The notes: a model not told the origin generated them from the sequence alone. DNA of 64,000 bases from JARRNE01 sp963824085 (GCA_963824085.1 CAWGNT010000014.1:310001-374000), one strand, 5' to 3'; numbered from the stretch's first letter, positions 7,042 to 16,944 are shown. Numbers and translations: made by a program.

Positions 7042-7987
7042 TCATCGGAATGCTCTCTCTATGGATTCTGATTCTTTGCCCTCGTCTTTCAACTTTTCTT
7101 CATCAAACTCGATCATAGGATCAAATTGATCTCCCCCTCCCTGGGAATAGCCGAGTATTACGCCAAGAATATCGAGTTTCACGGATGGCTTTGAACCGTA
7201 AAGGAAATGTACCGATTCAGAGCTACTCTCCAAAAAAGATTCTCGCTTTAGGTTCGACAGGATGTGAAATTCAGGTACGTCGTCAAAAGGGTATAAGCGG
7301 AAGTTGAACACTCCTGGGAGAAATACTCTTATCCAATTTTGCATCCACTTCGATAATCCAATCTTCAACCTCATTAATTGATTTTGCTTTGATAAATAGC
7401 ACAACGTTAGCTTCTAGCTCATCTAGTTCTTTCTTCCTCTTTGTTTTTTGCTGTCCGTTTTTCATCGATCGAATTTCGTCTTTCTGAAGCTCGAGCTTTT
7501 CTAGTAGTTCCTTGCACTCATCAGAGTCTCTTATCGAAGACTCAATACTTCGATTAATCAGTGCAGCAATATCTTTATAGCTTGCAGAAATTCGAGATAT
7601 ACGTTCGTAATCTTCGAGAACCGCATGTCCTGACGCTTTAATACAAAGCGTATTTTCAAATAGGGCGATAGCTTCACTCGAAGTTATTTTTTCTTTACTT
7701 ACGTCAACACCTATTTCTGCTGCATATCCAAGTTCAAAAAGCTTTTCTTCTAATTTATTATACAGTTCGTGGTGACTGACTCGCGTTTCCTTTAACGATT
7801 CCGACTCAGTACCAACACCACCAGCTTCATGCTTAAGGAGCTTGAGATCATAATTTCTTAGGTTCTTATTCGTCTGATTGGAGGAAGTCGATGTTTCAAA
7901 CTGTTGAATTATGCCACCGGTTATCTGACTATAAAGTGAACTCACTTTATCCATGTCGAGATATATTAAATCCTTAACTTCTTTCAT
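7042..7987 (-). pseudogene. DUF6414-like protein gene with one frameshift
   Basis: Two overlapping minus-strand frames give one protein of about 315 residues. The first part (7987 down to about 7320) begins MKEVKDLIYLDMDKVSSLYS and contains SQITGGIIQQFE and a coiled-coil-like stretch around KELLEKLELQKDEIRSM. The second part (about 7320 to 7042) continues FLPGVFNFRLYPFDD and ends GGGDQFDPMIEFDEEKL. The frame changes near 7319-7324, where removing one T from ATTTCT restores the reading. The opening IYLDxDKV...SQI resembles the DUF6414 family, by my recollection only; its function is not established. A strong ribosome site (GAGGAAAG) precedes the start. The product would be a 234-residue truncated protein unless the indel is a sequencing error. 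Confidence 0.65.
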
Positions 7988-8006
7988 TCGACTTTCCTCA
8001 TTTATA

Positions 8007-8067
8007 GCCTAACGCTATACTCAGCGGCGCACGCTTTTTGTGTGTCCGCTGGAGTTAATTGTTAAAT
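8007..8067 (-). repeat. attC recombination site (61 bp)
   Basis: Boxes GCCTAAC (8007-8013) and GTTAAAT (8061-8067) flank arms CAGCGG and CCGCTG around CGCACGCTTTTTGTGTGT. It closes the HEPN-RES cassette, whose TAA stop (8055-8057) lies inside it. Confidence 0.85.
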
Positions 8068-9274
8068 TCATTTAAGTCGTGATTCTCAATATCTACTAAT
8101 TTTATCATAGCTCCTTCTGTTGAAGATTCTCCCGATTCAACACATTGGTCAGAGTCAGCAAAGATCACTATGGCTTTGTTACCAGCATTCTTAGAACTTG
8201 GATAGATCACTCCATCTATAGCAAGATCATTTTCACTTCTGAATAAATGCCTAAAATATTCAGTAACTACTTGAGTTGGAACATAATCTACGTGCGCCCT
8301 ATCATTTCTTTCAATCGGCTTAGTGAAGTCATCGATAAAACCCAGAAGAAACTTGATATATCCACGATATTGTCTCCTATGCTCATCAAACAAACTCGGT
8401 ATATATAATTTTTCTGATAGATCAATAACCGTCATCTTGTTAATTGCTTGGAATACTCCTGCTACAGCCTTTTTATTTGTTTCACTAGGCACGTAAGTTT
8501 CTTTAATAGCGGTTTGAATATCGAATGCGCCATAAAACATAGGAATACCAGCAGGACTCATCCTATTAGCCAGGTTTGCAAATTCGTATGGCGGCGACCC
8601 CAATTCTTTTGCTGTGCTTAAATTGGTTTCTTGTTCTACGACCCTAACTCTATAAATTAGGGTTTCCGTATTTACTTCTTTTACTAGGCCAAGTTCTTTT
8701 ATTATTGTTTTAACGAATCAAGAATACTTACCGGATCGATTTCATCATGTTGATATTCATCGTACTCGGGGTTCTTGGCTTTAAAGAAAACATATCTTGC
8801 CTTGGTTTTGATGAATTGGCTCAAGTTTTTCCAGCCATATAATAGCGTTTTATCTGTGCTTAAAGAGTAAGGGTTTTTCTCACACCATTCGTGGTTGTGA
8901 ATCGAATTACAAATATCTTCATAGGTGTCTCCGTGAACATTATCTAGACCAATAGAATCCAGTAGATCCCAAGTGTCATAGACTGTAGATACCTGCCAGC
9001 CACCTTCTCTCGATTCATAAGGGAGCCCTTCATCTGCTGGATGACCCCATTCGTAATGGATGCTGGTTAAGATATGCTCAATTAATGAATCGAGTGTACA
9101 TGCAACAACTTCATCATCACTTTCACAATATGAGCATATATTGTCGGATTTGTGTTCTTCAATAAACTGTTTTAGACCATATTCTTCAAAACAATTAGTA
9201 CATACAGTCTTGTCATCATTTGAGCTATATCCTCTTTCTTGCTCTTCTAACCACAATCCTTTGACTATGCCCAT
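8055..9274 (-). pseudogene. HEPN/RES domain protein gene with one frameshift (first cassette after attI)
   Basis: Two frames make one protein of about 406 residues. The first (9274-8702) is the HEPN/RES N-terminal domain 1: CTNCFEEYGLKQFIEEH, then CSYCES as a zinc site, then HILTSIHYEWGHPADEG. The second is the RES domain: LIYRVRVVEQETNLSTA, RMSPAGIPMFYGAFD and a terminal YPSSKNAGNKAIVIFAD. RES domains are NAD-degrading toxins in RES-Xre modules; no Xre antitoxin is seen here. The first frame ends SILDSLKQ-stop at 8702, while the second reads VKTIIKELGLVKEV through the same DNA, so a one- or two-base indel lies near 8705-8715. Being next to attI, this is the most recently inserted or best expressed cassette. 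Confidence 0.8.
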
Positions 9275-9295
9275 AGGTTTACTTTTCTCTGAAGA

Positions 9296-9370
9296 ATTTA
9301 ACGTACACTAGACTGCATTAGGACAATAATGTGTTAGACTGCGGCAGTCTAACACAAGAACATCCTATTT
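9296..9370. other. attI: integron attI region and integrase upstream region
   Basis: The core site GTTAAAT (complement of 9296-9302) marks the junction of the first cassette with the integron platform. To its right lies a perfect 12-bp inverted repeat with a 1-bp centre, GTGTTAGACTGC (9331-9342) and GCAGTCTAACAC (9344-9355). The octamer TAGACTGC occurs at 9309-9316 and again at 9335-9342. The GTTAGAC/GTCTAAC halves look like integrase core sites, as in the extra binding sites of attI, but could also be an operator over the intI start. I could not define a clear cassette promoter. Confidence 0.7.
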
Positions 9371-10765
9371 ATGCCGTCACCGAAACGCCCCTCGGCGCGT
9401 CGCGAGGACGGCGCCCCAACGAACTGGGACCGCTATGTCGAGCTCCTCGGCCGCCGCCGCGTCCCGCAAAACATGCAGCGCTGGTATGTGCTGCGGGTCG
9501 AGGAATTCCTGAAAGCGATGGAATCGCGGCCGCTATCGCAGCTGGCGCGGGAGGAGGTGACAGGTTACTTCGGACGGGTATCGAGTCAAAATCGGCTTGC
9601 CGACTGGCAGTTTCGTCAGCTGGTGGACGCAGTTCAGCTCTTGCTGGTCGATCTCGCGCAGGCGCCCGCGGCCAAGGAGGTCGATTGGGATTATTGGAAG
9701 GAAGCGGGTAAGGAGCTCGATTCCAATCACCCGACGATTGCGAAGGAGCAACCTCCCGGTCGTCCTGCGAAGCAGAACGGTCGCGGACCGCGGTTCGGCC
9801 GCTCCGCCGCTGCTTTTCCGGTCCTCGAGCGTTTGGCGCGCACCATTCGGGCGATGCATTACTCGATTCGCACCGAGCAGTCGTACATGGACTGGTGCCG
9901 CCGCTTCCTCGCGTTTTGCGCCGACACGCCGGAAGAGCAGCTTGGCGCCGCCGACGTGCAGCGGTTTCTAACTCATCTGGCGGTGGATCGGTCGGTTGCG
10001 GCCAACACCCAGAACGTGGCCTACAACGCGGTGGCCTTCCTTTTCGAGAAGGTGCTGGAGCGTCCCCTGGGGGAGGTGCGTTTCGCGAAGGTGAGGCGTC
10101 CGGCCCGACTGCCGGTCGTGCTCACGCGTGACGAGGCCATGCGCTTGTTGGATCAGATGGACGGCACGTTCGGGCTCCTGGCGCGTTTGATGTACGGGAC
10201 CGGCATGCGGTTGATGGAGTGTGTGCGGCTGCGGGTGGCCGATGTGGACTTCGGCCAGCAGCTGATCGTGGTGCGCGACGGCAAGGGGGCCAAGGACCGG
10301 ATCGTTCCCCTGCCCCAACGCCTGCGCGAGCCTTTGAAAACCCATCTGGAGCGTGTCAGGGCGCAGCACCAGCTCGACCTGGAGCAAGGCGCCGGCGCTG
10401 TATTTCTCCCCGATGCCTTGGCGCGCAAATATCCGGACGCACCCAAGGAGTGGATTTGGCAGTACGTGTTCCCGAGCAGTCGGCTGTCACAGGACCCGAA
10501 GTCGGGGCAGGTGCGCCGCCATCACATGCACGAATCCTCCCTGCAGCGGGAGATCAAGTCGGCTGCGCAAAGGGCCGCTATCCCCAAGCGGGTGAACAGT
10601 CATGCGTTGAGGCACTCATTTGCCACGCATTTGTTGGAAGCGGGCTACGACATCCGCACGGTGCAGGAGCTGCTCGGGCACGCGGACGTGTCCACCACCA
10701 TGATCTATACCCACGTGCTCAATCGGCCCGGAGTGGTGCCGGTCAAGAGTCCGGTGGATTTCTAG
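9371..10765 (+). CDS. intI: integron integrase (IntI-type tyrosine recombinase) with long N-terminal extension
   Basis: 464 residues, about 130 longer than IntI1 (337). Residues about 155-240 are the core-binding SAM-like domain (AMHYSIRTEQSYMDWCRRFL). The catalytic domain has the box-I Arg in TGMRLMECVRLR, HALRHSFATHLLE with the HxxR pair, LLGHADVSTTMIYTHV with His and the nucleophile Tyr. Between them is the IntI-specific insert: AVFLPDALARKYPDAPKEW, WQYVFPSSRLS and RHHMHESSLQREI, so this is an integron integrase and not XerC/D. Residues 1-130 contain RWYVLRVEEFLKAM and look like a second core-binding-like domain. The gene is divergent from the cassette array. GC content is high, unlike the cassettes. 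The frame is intact. Confidence 0.93.
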   Translation: MPSPKRPSARREDGAPTNWDRYVELLGRRRVPQNMQRWYVLRVEEFLKAMESRPLSQLAREEVTGYFGRVSSQNRLADWQFRQLVDAVQLLLVDLAQAPAAKEVDWDYWKEAGKELDSNHPTIAKEQPPGRPAKQNGRGPRFGRSAAAFPVLERLARTIRAMHYSIRTEQSYMDWCRRFLAFCADTPEEQLGAADVQRFLTHLAVDRSVAANTQNVAYNAVAFLFEKVLERPLGEVRFAKVRRPARLPVVLTRDEAMRLLDQMDGTFGLLARLMYGTGMRLMECVRLRVADVDFGQQLIVVRDGKGAKDRIVPLPQRLREPLKTHLERVRAQHQLDLEQGAGAVFLPDALARKYPDAPKEWIWQYVFPSSRLSQDPKSGQVRRHHMHESSLQREIKSAAQRAAIPKRVNSHALRHSFATHLLEAGYDIRTVQELLGHADVSTTMIYTHVLNRPGVVPVKSPVDF

Positions 10766-10939
10766 GGCACGGCCGAACCGGCCGCCGCCTCCCCCACGTT
10801 CGATAAGACCCTGGCGAGATCCAGGCGCCACGATCGCGGCCGCGCGCCCTGGTCCGGGTACAGCCGTAAACCAGAGCGCCGCTCGGGAGCGACCAGCTGG
10901 GAGGGCAGCAGAAACGGCGAGCCGGTTTTCCCAGCTCCG

Positions 10940-11440
10940 TCAGCTCTGCGCGCAGAAGGCTGGATGGAAGGTGACGATCCCGCGAGGGATCGCGTCGGTG
11001 AATGGCAGACACAGAAAGAATTCCTGCGGAATCCCCTCGTGGACCAGACTCGGGACGTTTCTGAACCCGAAGCGCGCGTAGTAGCTCGGATCGCCAACGA
11101 GGGCACAGCCGCGTCCGTGCAAGTCCTTCAGCGCTGCCAGGCCGGCGTTGACGAGGGCGGTCCCGATGCCCAGCCGTTGACGCTCCGGAAGCACTGAGAC
11201 GGGTCCCATGCCGTACCAGCCTTCCGTGCCGTCCGAGATGGTGACGGGCGAGAAGGCGATGTGCCCCACGACCTGTCCTTGGTCATCGGCCACGAGGGAG
11301 ACCGTCAAGGCATCTGCAGCACGCAGTGCGGCAATGATGAACTGCTCTGTCTGGTGGCTGATCGGGTGGTTCCTGAATGCTGCTACCGTGACTTCGGATA
11401 TGGCGTCGATGTCGTTTGGCGTTCCAGGTCTGACGTTCAT
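10940..11440 (-). CDS. GNAT-family N-acetyltransferase
   Basis: 166 residues from the ATG at 11440 (GGAAAGAG upstream). The longer reading to 11563 adds a non-conserved stretch. GNAT features: MGPVSVLPERQRLGIGTALV (acetyl-CoA loop RxxGIG), then GDPSYYARFGFRNV near residue 130, the usual C-terminal motif. This resembles the YhbS-type group of small GNATs. It converges with intI and has no attC at its 3' end, so it is part of the GC-rich chromosomal or platform DNA rather than a cassette. Substrate unknown. Confidence 0.83.
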   Translation of the reverse strand: MNVRPGTPNDIDAISEVTVAAFRNHPISHQTEQFIIAALRAADALTVSLVADDQGQVVGHIAFSPVTISDGTEGWYGMGPVSVLPERQRLGIGTALVNAGLAALKDLHGRGCALVGDPSYYARFGFRNVPSLVHEGIPQEFFLCLPFTDAIPRGIVTFHPAFCAQS

Positions 11441-11763
11441 GCGAAAGCTCTTTCCGCTCGGGTAATGTTTGGGGGTACCAGGACAAACGGCGATTGACTC
11501 GTGACCAAGCTCCGCTTGGTCAATGTCTTCCCAAAGCTCTGCTTCACGCGCGGCAGGAACCACGGCCGGTCAGCATACAGAGCAGACTGCAGTATCCAAG
11601 GAGGCACTCCCAATCGCACAGGGCGCGAATCGCCGCATGCAGAAGCGGAGCTTGTGCCAGAAGCGCCCAAGCCGGAGCTTGGGCGCCAGGATCAGCGAGC
11701 GGCCATTTGAGGTGTTCAGGCATCGGCAGTACCCGGGACCGACGACGATCCCCACCGGCAAGC
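11441..11763. other. intergenic DNA with two short hairpins
   Basis: No gene is supported here. Two perfect short palindromes are visible: ACCAAGCTCCGCTTGGT near 11500-11516 and GCCCAAGCCGGAGCTTGGGC near 11667-11686. Neither is followed by a T-run on either strand, so they are not typical terminators. The second lies about 80 bp beyond the cusA stop. Confidence 0.5.
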
Positions 11764-14700
11764 TTACACGCCCGCGTCTGCAGCCCGCGCGAACGCCGGC
11801 ATCAGCTCCCTCCTCCGCCAAACGAGATAGATGGCCGGTATCACGAACAGACTCAGGAGCGGTGCCGTGATCATGCCGCCTACCATAGGCGCGGCGATCC
11901 GGCGCATGACCTCCGAGCCGGTGCCGCTGCCGAGCATGATCGGCAGGAGTCCGGCGATGATGGTGGCGACCGTCATCGCCTTGGGCCGTACCCGCAGCAC
12001 CGCCCCCTCCATGATGGCGGCGGTGAGATCCGCCGAGTCTCTCAGCCGCCCCTCCGCCTGCCACTGCTTGAGGGCGTTGTCGAGATACACCAGCATCACC
12101 ACCCCGAACTCGGCGGCGACCCCCGCGAGGGCGATGAAGCCGACGGCCACGGCGACCGACAGGTTGTAGCCCAGGAGGTAAATCAGCCAGAAGCCGCCAA
12201 CCAGGGCGAACGGCAGCGACAGCATCACGAGCCACGCCTCCCCTGCGCGGCGGAAGGTCAGGTAGAGCAGAACGAAGATGATCACCAGGGTGAAGGGCAC
12301 GACCTGCAGGAGCTTGTCCTTGGCGCGCAGCATGTACTCGTACTGGCCCGACCAGGTGATGGAGTAGCCGGGAGGCAGCTCGACCTCGTCGCGCACCCGA
12401 GTCTGAGCCTCCTGAACGTAGCTGCCGACATCACGGCCGCGGATGTCGACGAAGGTCCAGCCGTTCAGGCGCGCGTTCTCACTCTTGAGCATGGGCGGGC
12501 CGTCCACGATGGCGACCCGTGCGATCTGTGACAACGGCACCTGTGCGCCCGTGGGCGTGACGAGCGCCAGCTCGCGGAGCTTCTCCAGGTCGTCGCGCTG
12601 CTCGCGCGGAAAGCGCAGGTTGACGGGGTAGCGCTCCAGGCCCTCGACGGTCTGGGTGATGTTGATGCCGCCAACGGCGGCGGCCACGATCTGGTTGATG
12701 TCCTCGATGTTCAGGCCCACACGCGCCGCCTCCAGCCGGTTGGGACGGATCTCGATGTAGCGCCCGCCCGCCACCCGTTCCGAGAAGGCCGACGCCGTCC
12801 CCGGCACCTTGAGCACGGCACGCTCCACGTCCTTGCCGATGCGCTCGATCTCCTTGAGATCAGGCCCCGCGACCTTGATGCCGACGGGCGTCTTGATGCC
12901 GGTCGCCAGCATGTCGATCCGCGTCTTGATGGGCATGACCCAGGCGTTGGTGACGCCGGGGAAGTCCACCGTGCGGTCGAGCTCCGCGATCAGCCCGTCG
13001 ATGGTCATCCCGGGACGCCATTCGGACTCCGGCTTCAGCTGGATGACGGTCTCGATCATGGTTAGAGGGGCCGGATCGGTGGCCGTGTCCGCCCGGCCGA
13101 TCTTGCCGAACACGCGCTCCACCTCCGGGAGGCTCGCGATCAGACGGTCGGTCTGCTGCAGGAGCTCCTGCGCCTTGCCCACCGAGAGCCCAGGGAGGGT
13201 CGTTGGCATGTACATCAGATCACCCTCGTAGAGCTCGGGCATGAACTCCGATCCCAGTCCCGACGCGAACCGCTCAAGGGCCGGGCTGCCGCCGGTGAGG
13301 CCGCGCCAGCCACGCGATAGGTCGCGCTGCCAACTCGCGATCCGCGCCAGCGCCCGCTGAGGAGTGCCCCTCCCTGTCCACGAGCGCCGCCGCCTGGAAC
13401 GGCCACTTGAGGGGCTCCAGCAGCCCGCCGATGCCGTAGATCGGAATCAACAGGGTCAGGAAGATCAGCAGCGACAGGGCGATGGTGGTGCGCGGGGCCC
13501 CCAGGACGCCCCGGAGCAGGGGACGGTACATCCAGATGAGCACGCGGCTGATGGGGTTGGCGCTCTCCTTCGGGATGCGCCCGCGGATGAAGTAGCCCAT
13601 GAGCACCGGCACCAGGGTCACCGCCAGCCCCGCCGCGGCGGCCATGGCATAGGTCTTGGTGTAGGCCAGCGGCGCAAACAGCCGCCCCTCCTGGGCCTCC
13701 AGCGTGAAGACCGGCAGGAAGCTCAGGGTGATGATGAGGAGGGAGAAGAAGAGCGCCGGCCCTACCTCGACGGCCGCACTCGTCACCACCTGCCAGTGCT
13801 CGCTGCCGCGGGGCGGGTGGCCGTATGCCTCACGGTAGCGCTCCAGGTGCTTGTGGGCGTTCTCGATCATGACGATGGCCGCGTCCACCATGGCCCCGAT
13901 GGCAATGGCGATGCCGCCCAGCGACATGATGTTCGCGTTGATGCCCTGGTGACGCATGATGATGAAGGCGGCAAGCACCCCCAGCGGCAGGCTGACGATG
14001 GCAACGAAGGCGGAGCGCAAGTGGAACAGGAACACCAGGCACACCAGGGCCACTACGATGAACTCCTCGATGAGCTTGTGCTTGAGGTTGTCCACCGCAT
14101 TGAGGATGAGCTCGGAGCGGTCGTAGGTCTCGACGATCCGGACCCCTTCGGGCAGTCCATTGCGCAGCTCAGCGAGCTTCTCCTTCACGGCGGAGATGGT
14201 CGCGAGCGCATTCTCGCCGTAGCGCATGACCACGATGCCGCCGGTGACCTCCCCTGCCCCGTCCAGGTCCGCGACCACCCGCCGCATCTCCGGGCCGACC
14301 TGGACCGCGGCCACATCCCGCAGCATGATGGGCGTACCGCGAGCGCTCACATCCACCGGAATGGTCTCGATGTCCTCCAGCGAGGCGATGTAGCCGCGGG
14401 TGCGGACCATGTACTCCGCCTCCGCGAGCTCGACCACCGAGCCCCCCACCTCGCGGTTGGCGTTGCGGATGGCCGTCGTGAGGCGCGAAAGCGGGATGCC
14501 GTAGGCGCGGAGCTTCCCCGGGTCGGCAACCACCTGGTACTGGCGCACCATGCCGCCCACGGTCGCCACCTCGGCGACACCCGGCACGGTCTGGAGCTCG
14601 AACTTCAGAAACCAGTCCTGCAGGCTCCGCAGCTGCGCCAGGTCGTGGCGACCCGTGGGGTCGACGAGCGCATAGCTGTAGACCCAGCCGACCCCGGTGG

Positions 14701-15094
14701 CATCCGGGCCGAGGCGCGGCGAGACCGCAGCTGGCAGGGACGACGCCGCCTGGTTGAGGTACTCCAGCACCCGTGAGCGCGCCCAGTAGAGATCGGTGCC
14801 GTCTTTGAAGATGACGTAGACGTAGGAGTCCCCGAAGAAGGAGTAGCCCCGCACCGTCTGGGCACCCGGCACCGCCAGCATGGTGGTGGTGATGGGGTAG
14901 GTGACCTGCTCTTCGACCACCCGCGGCGACTGACCGGGGAAGCTCGTCCGGATGATGACCTGCACGTCGGACAGGTCGGGGATAGCGTCGAGCGGGGTCT
15001 GCCTCAGGGAGATCAGGCCCCAGGCGGTGAGCAACAGGGTGGCGAGGATGACCAGAAAGCGGTTGTGGATGGACCACTGGATGACTTTTTCCAC
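11764..15094 (-). pseudogene. cusA: CusA/CzcA-type heavy-metal RND efflux pump, split by a frameshift
   Basis: An inner-membrane RND pump of the copper/silver type. The start is GTG at 15094 with GAGGGGGG upstream, reading VEKVIQWSIHNRFLVILATL. The N-terminal half has the TM4 proton-relay signature IAIGAMVDAAIVMIEN and ends out of frame at 13274. The C-terminal half resumes with LGSEFMPELYEGDLMYMPTT and contains KIGRADTATDPAPLTMIET and many membrane helices to 11764. Between about 13300 and 13390 the frame changes. Reading back in the second frame gives QRALARIASWQRDLSRGW, so the coding sense continues and one indel is enough. Total length would be about 1110 residues. It directly follows the CusB-like gene. 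Function is lost unless the indel is a sequencing error. Confidence 0.85.
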
Positions 15095-15107
15095 CGTGCA
15101 TCCCCCC

Positions 15108-16457
15108 TCAATGGCCTTGATGGGGGTGGGCAGCGGAGTGCTGACCGCCCTCGGACATCCGATTGAAGCTCGCCTGGAGGCTCGACTCCGAGTCGATGAG
15201 GAACTGGCCGGAGACGACGACCTCGTCCCCTTCATTGAGGCCCGACAGGATCTCCACCGTGTCGCCGCTCTGCATTCCGGTCACCACGTCCACCGGCTGG
15301 AAGCGCCCGCCACCGAGCGCGCGCACGACGGATTCGCGCTCGCCGGTAATGATGACGGCCTCGCGCGGGACCTTGAGCGTCTCCTTTTCGGGAGCGCCCG
15401 CGACGACCACGTCCGCGAACATGTTGGGCTTGAGGGCCAGATCGGGGTTCTCGAACACCAGGCGCACCCGCAGGGTCCGCGTCTTGGCGTCCAGATCCGG
15501 GTACAGATAATCGACGGTGCCCGTCCAAGCCCTCCCCGGATAGGCCGGCACACGCATCTCTGCGCGCTGCCCCGGCGAGATCCAGGCCAGCTGGTGCTCG
15601 AAAACGTCCACCATGACCCAGACCCGGCTCAGGTCCGCGATCGTGAACATCTCACTGGCGGGAGTCACGTACATGCCCTGCCGGGCCGTGAGCTTGGTGA
15701 CGATGCCGCCGGCGGGCGCCAGGACCGGCACGGTGTTGCGAGTCTGGCGGGACTGCTCGATCTGACGGATGACCACCTCGGGCACGTCCAGCACCCGCAG
15801 CAGGTTGCGCGCCTTGTCGGCCTTGATCTGCCGGGCACCCCGCCCCTGGGGCTCCAGCGCGATGAGAAAGTCGACCTGGGCGGAGAGGATGTCCGGCGCG
15901 TAGAGCTCGGCAAGCTCTTGACCCTTCTTGACCGGTTCCCCTTCCGCCCGGAGCTGGAGCGCCTCGATCCAGCCCGCTGCCCGGGGATGGACATGGGCGA
16001 GCCGCGTCTCGTCGTATTCGACCCGCCCGACGGCCCGGACCTGCTTTGAGAGCATTCCGCGCTCCGCCTTCGCGGTGCGGACACCCATGCTCTGGATCAC
16101 GGCCCCGTTCAGCCGCACCGCGGGCCGACCCCCGTCGGCGCCGGGGGAAGCAGTGTTCGCAGGCTGTGCCGGCACGGGATCCTGGCGCTTTTCCACAAGT
16201 CTCATGCCGCAGATGGGACAGCTCCCGGGCTCGTCGCGGACGATCTGCGGGTGCATGGGGCAGACGTACTTGGGGTCGAGGTGCTTTTTCGCGTGCTCCA
16301 GGGCTGTGTCCTTCGCCGTTGGGGCGTGGGACTCGCCCGCCTGCGGGGACTCTTGGGAACATCCGCTGAGCAATAGCGAGCCGATCAAAGTGACAAGGGA
16401 TAACGAGGCAGCAATGCATCTGCCGGCTGCGCGGCACGTAATGGAGCTCGGGATCAT
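15108..16457 (-). CDS. cusB: CusB-type periplasmic adaptor lipoprotein with heavy-metal-binding domain
   Basis: 449 residues. Signal peptide with lipobox (SLLLSGC, Cys at about 33). Residues about 63-88 form a heavy-metal-binding motif, YVCPMHPQIVRDEPGSCPIC, then GM. Next come the membrane-fusion barrel-sandwich hybrid and alpha-hairpin (VGRVEYDETRLAHVHPRAAG; ELAELYAPDILSAQVDF) and the beta-barrel (LSRVWVMVDVFEHQLAWI; VDYLYPDLDAKTRTLRVRL). The tail is His-rich (HSAAHPHQGH). It bridges the CusA pump to an outer-membrane channel and hands over Cu(I)/Ag(I). It is 13 bp upstream of the cusA start. No cusC/TolC-like gene lies next to it. Confidence 0.9.
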   Translation of the reverse strand: MIPSSITCRAAGRCIAASLSLVTLIGSLLLSGCSQESPQAGESHAPTAKDTALEHAKKHLDPKYVCPMHPQIVRDEPGSCPICGMRLVEKRQDPVPAQPANTASPGADGGRPAVRLNGAVIQSMGVRTAKAERGMLSKQVRAVGRVEYDETRLAHVHPRAAGWIEALQLRAEGEPVKKGQELAELYAPDILSAQVDFLIALEPQGRGARQIKADKARNLLRVLDVPEVVIRQIEQSRQTRNTVPVLAPAGGIVTKLTARQGMYVTPASEMFTIADLSRVWVMVDVFEHQLAWISPGQRAEMRVPAYPGRAWTGTVDYLYPDLDAKTRTLRVRLVFENPDLALKPNMFADVVVAGAPEKETLKVPREAVIITGERESVVRALGGGRFQPVDVVTGMQSGDTVEILSGLNEGDEVVVSGQFLIDSESSLQASFNRMSEGGQHSAAHPHQGH

Positions 16458-16563
16458 CGTCTCCTCCCGCGAGACAGGGCGGCAAGGCCGGGGGTAACCG
16501 AACGGGCAGAAAGGGCGCGGCTAAGAGCGCGGCTCGGCTACCGCCGAAGCCCGTCGCGCCGCA

Positions 16564-16944
16564 TCAGCAAGCGGTGCGTGCTGCGATGGGAGGACGCAGG
16601 AGAGGGTCGGGTGTGAAACGGTAAAAGTGCGGATCGCGCCCTGGGAAGCGGGGCTCGGTGAGGAGGGTCAGCGACACCGGGATACTGGAGGTTGTCGGAT
16701 GGTACACGCCAAGCGCATACCCGAGGGCACACTTGTGGCAGTCAAGGAGCTTGAACCGGTGCTCGGGCGGCTGTGTCTCCGGCTCGCTCCGGTGGGACTC
16801 GCAGGCCGAATCGACGTGCGCGCTCAAACGGCTATGCCCACAGGGAATCGCCAGCGCGGCCCACGCCTGCACCTGGACGGTGATCAGGCAGAACAGGGCG
16901 ATGAGTCTTAGCCACAGGCGATTGCGTTTCACGGCGCGAAACAT
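16564..16944 (-). CDS. small exported Cys/His protein upstream of cusBA (DUF2946-like)
   Basis: 126 residues from the ATG at 16944. The longer reading to 17181 covers intergenic repeat DNA, so I reject it. A hydrophobic segment (LRLIALFCLITVQVQAWAAL) acts as a signal. The mature part has IPCGHSRL, DSACESH and LLDCHKCALGY, so several Cys and His that could bind a metal, and ends PLLRPPIAARTAC. Small proteins of this design, including DUF2946 members, often head copper-efflux operons in proteobacteria. That assignment is by resemblance. It is probably co-transcribed with cusB, 106 bp downstream. Confidence 0.6.
   Translation of the reverse strand: MFRAVKRNRLWLRLIALFCLITVQVQAWAALAIPCGHSRLSAHVDSACESHRSEPETQPPEHRFKLLDCHKCALGYALGVYHPTTSSIPVSLTLLTEPRFPGRDPHFYRFTPDPLLRPPIAARTAC

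Noticed and set aside
9311..9355. SOS (LexA) operator for intI
   Set aside because: No CTGT-N8-ACAG pattern is present; the palindrome has different half-sites.
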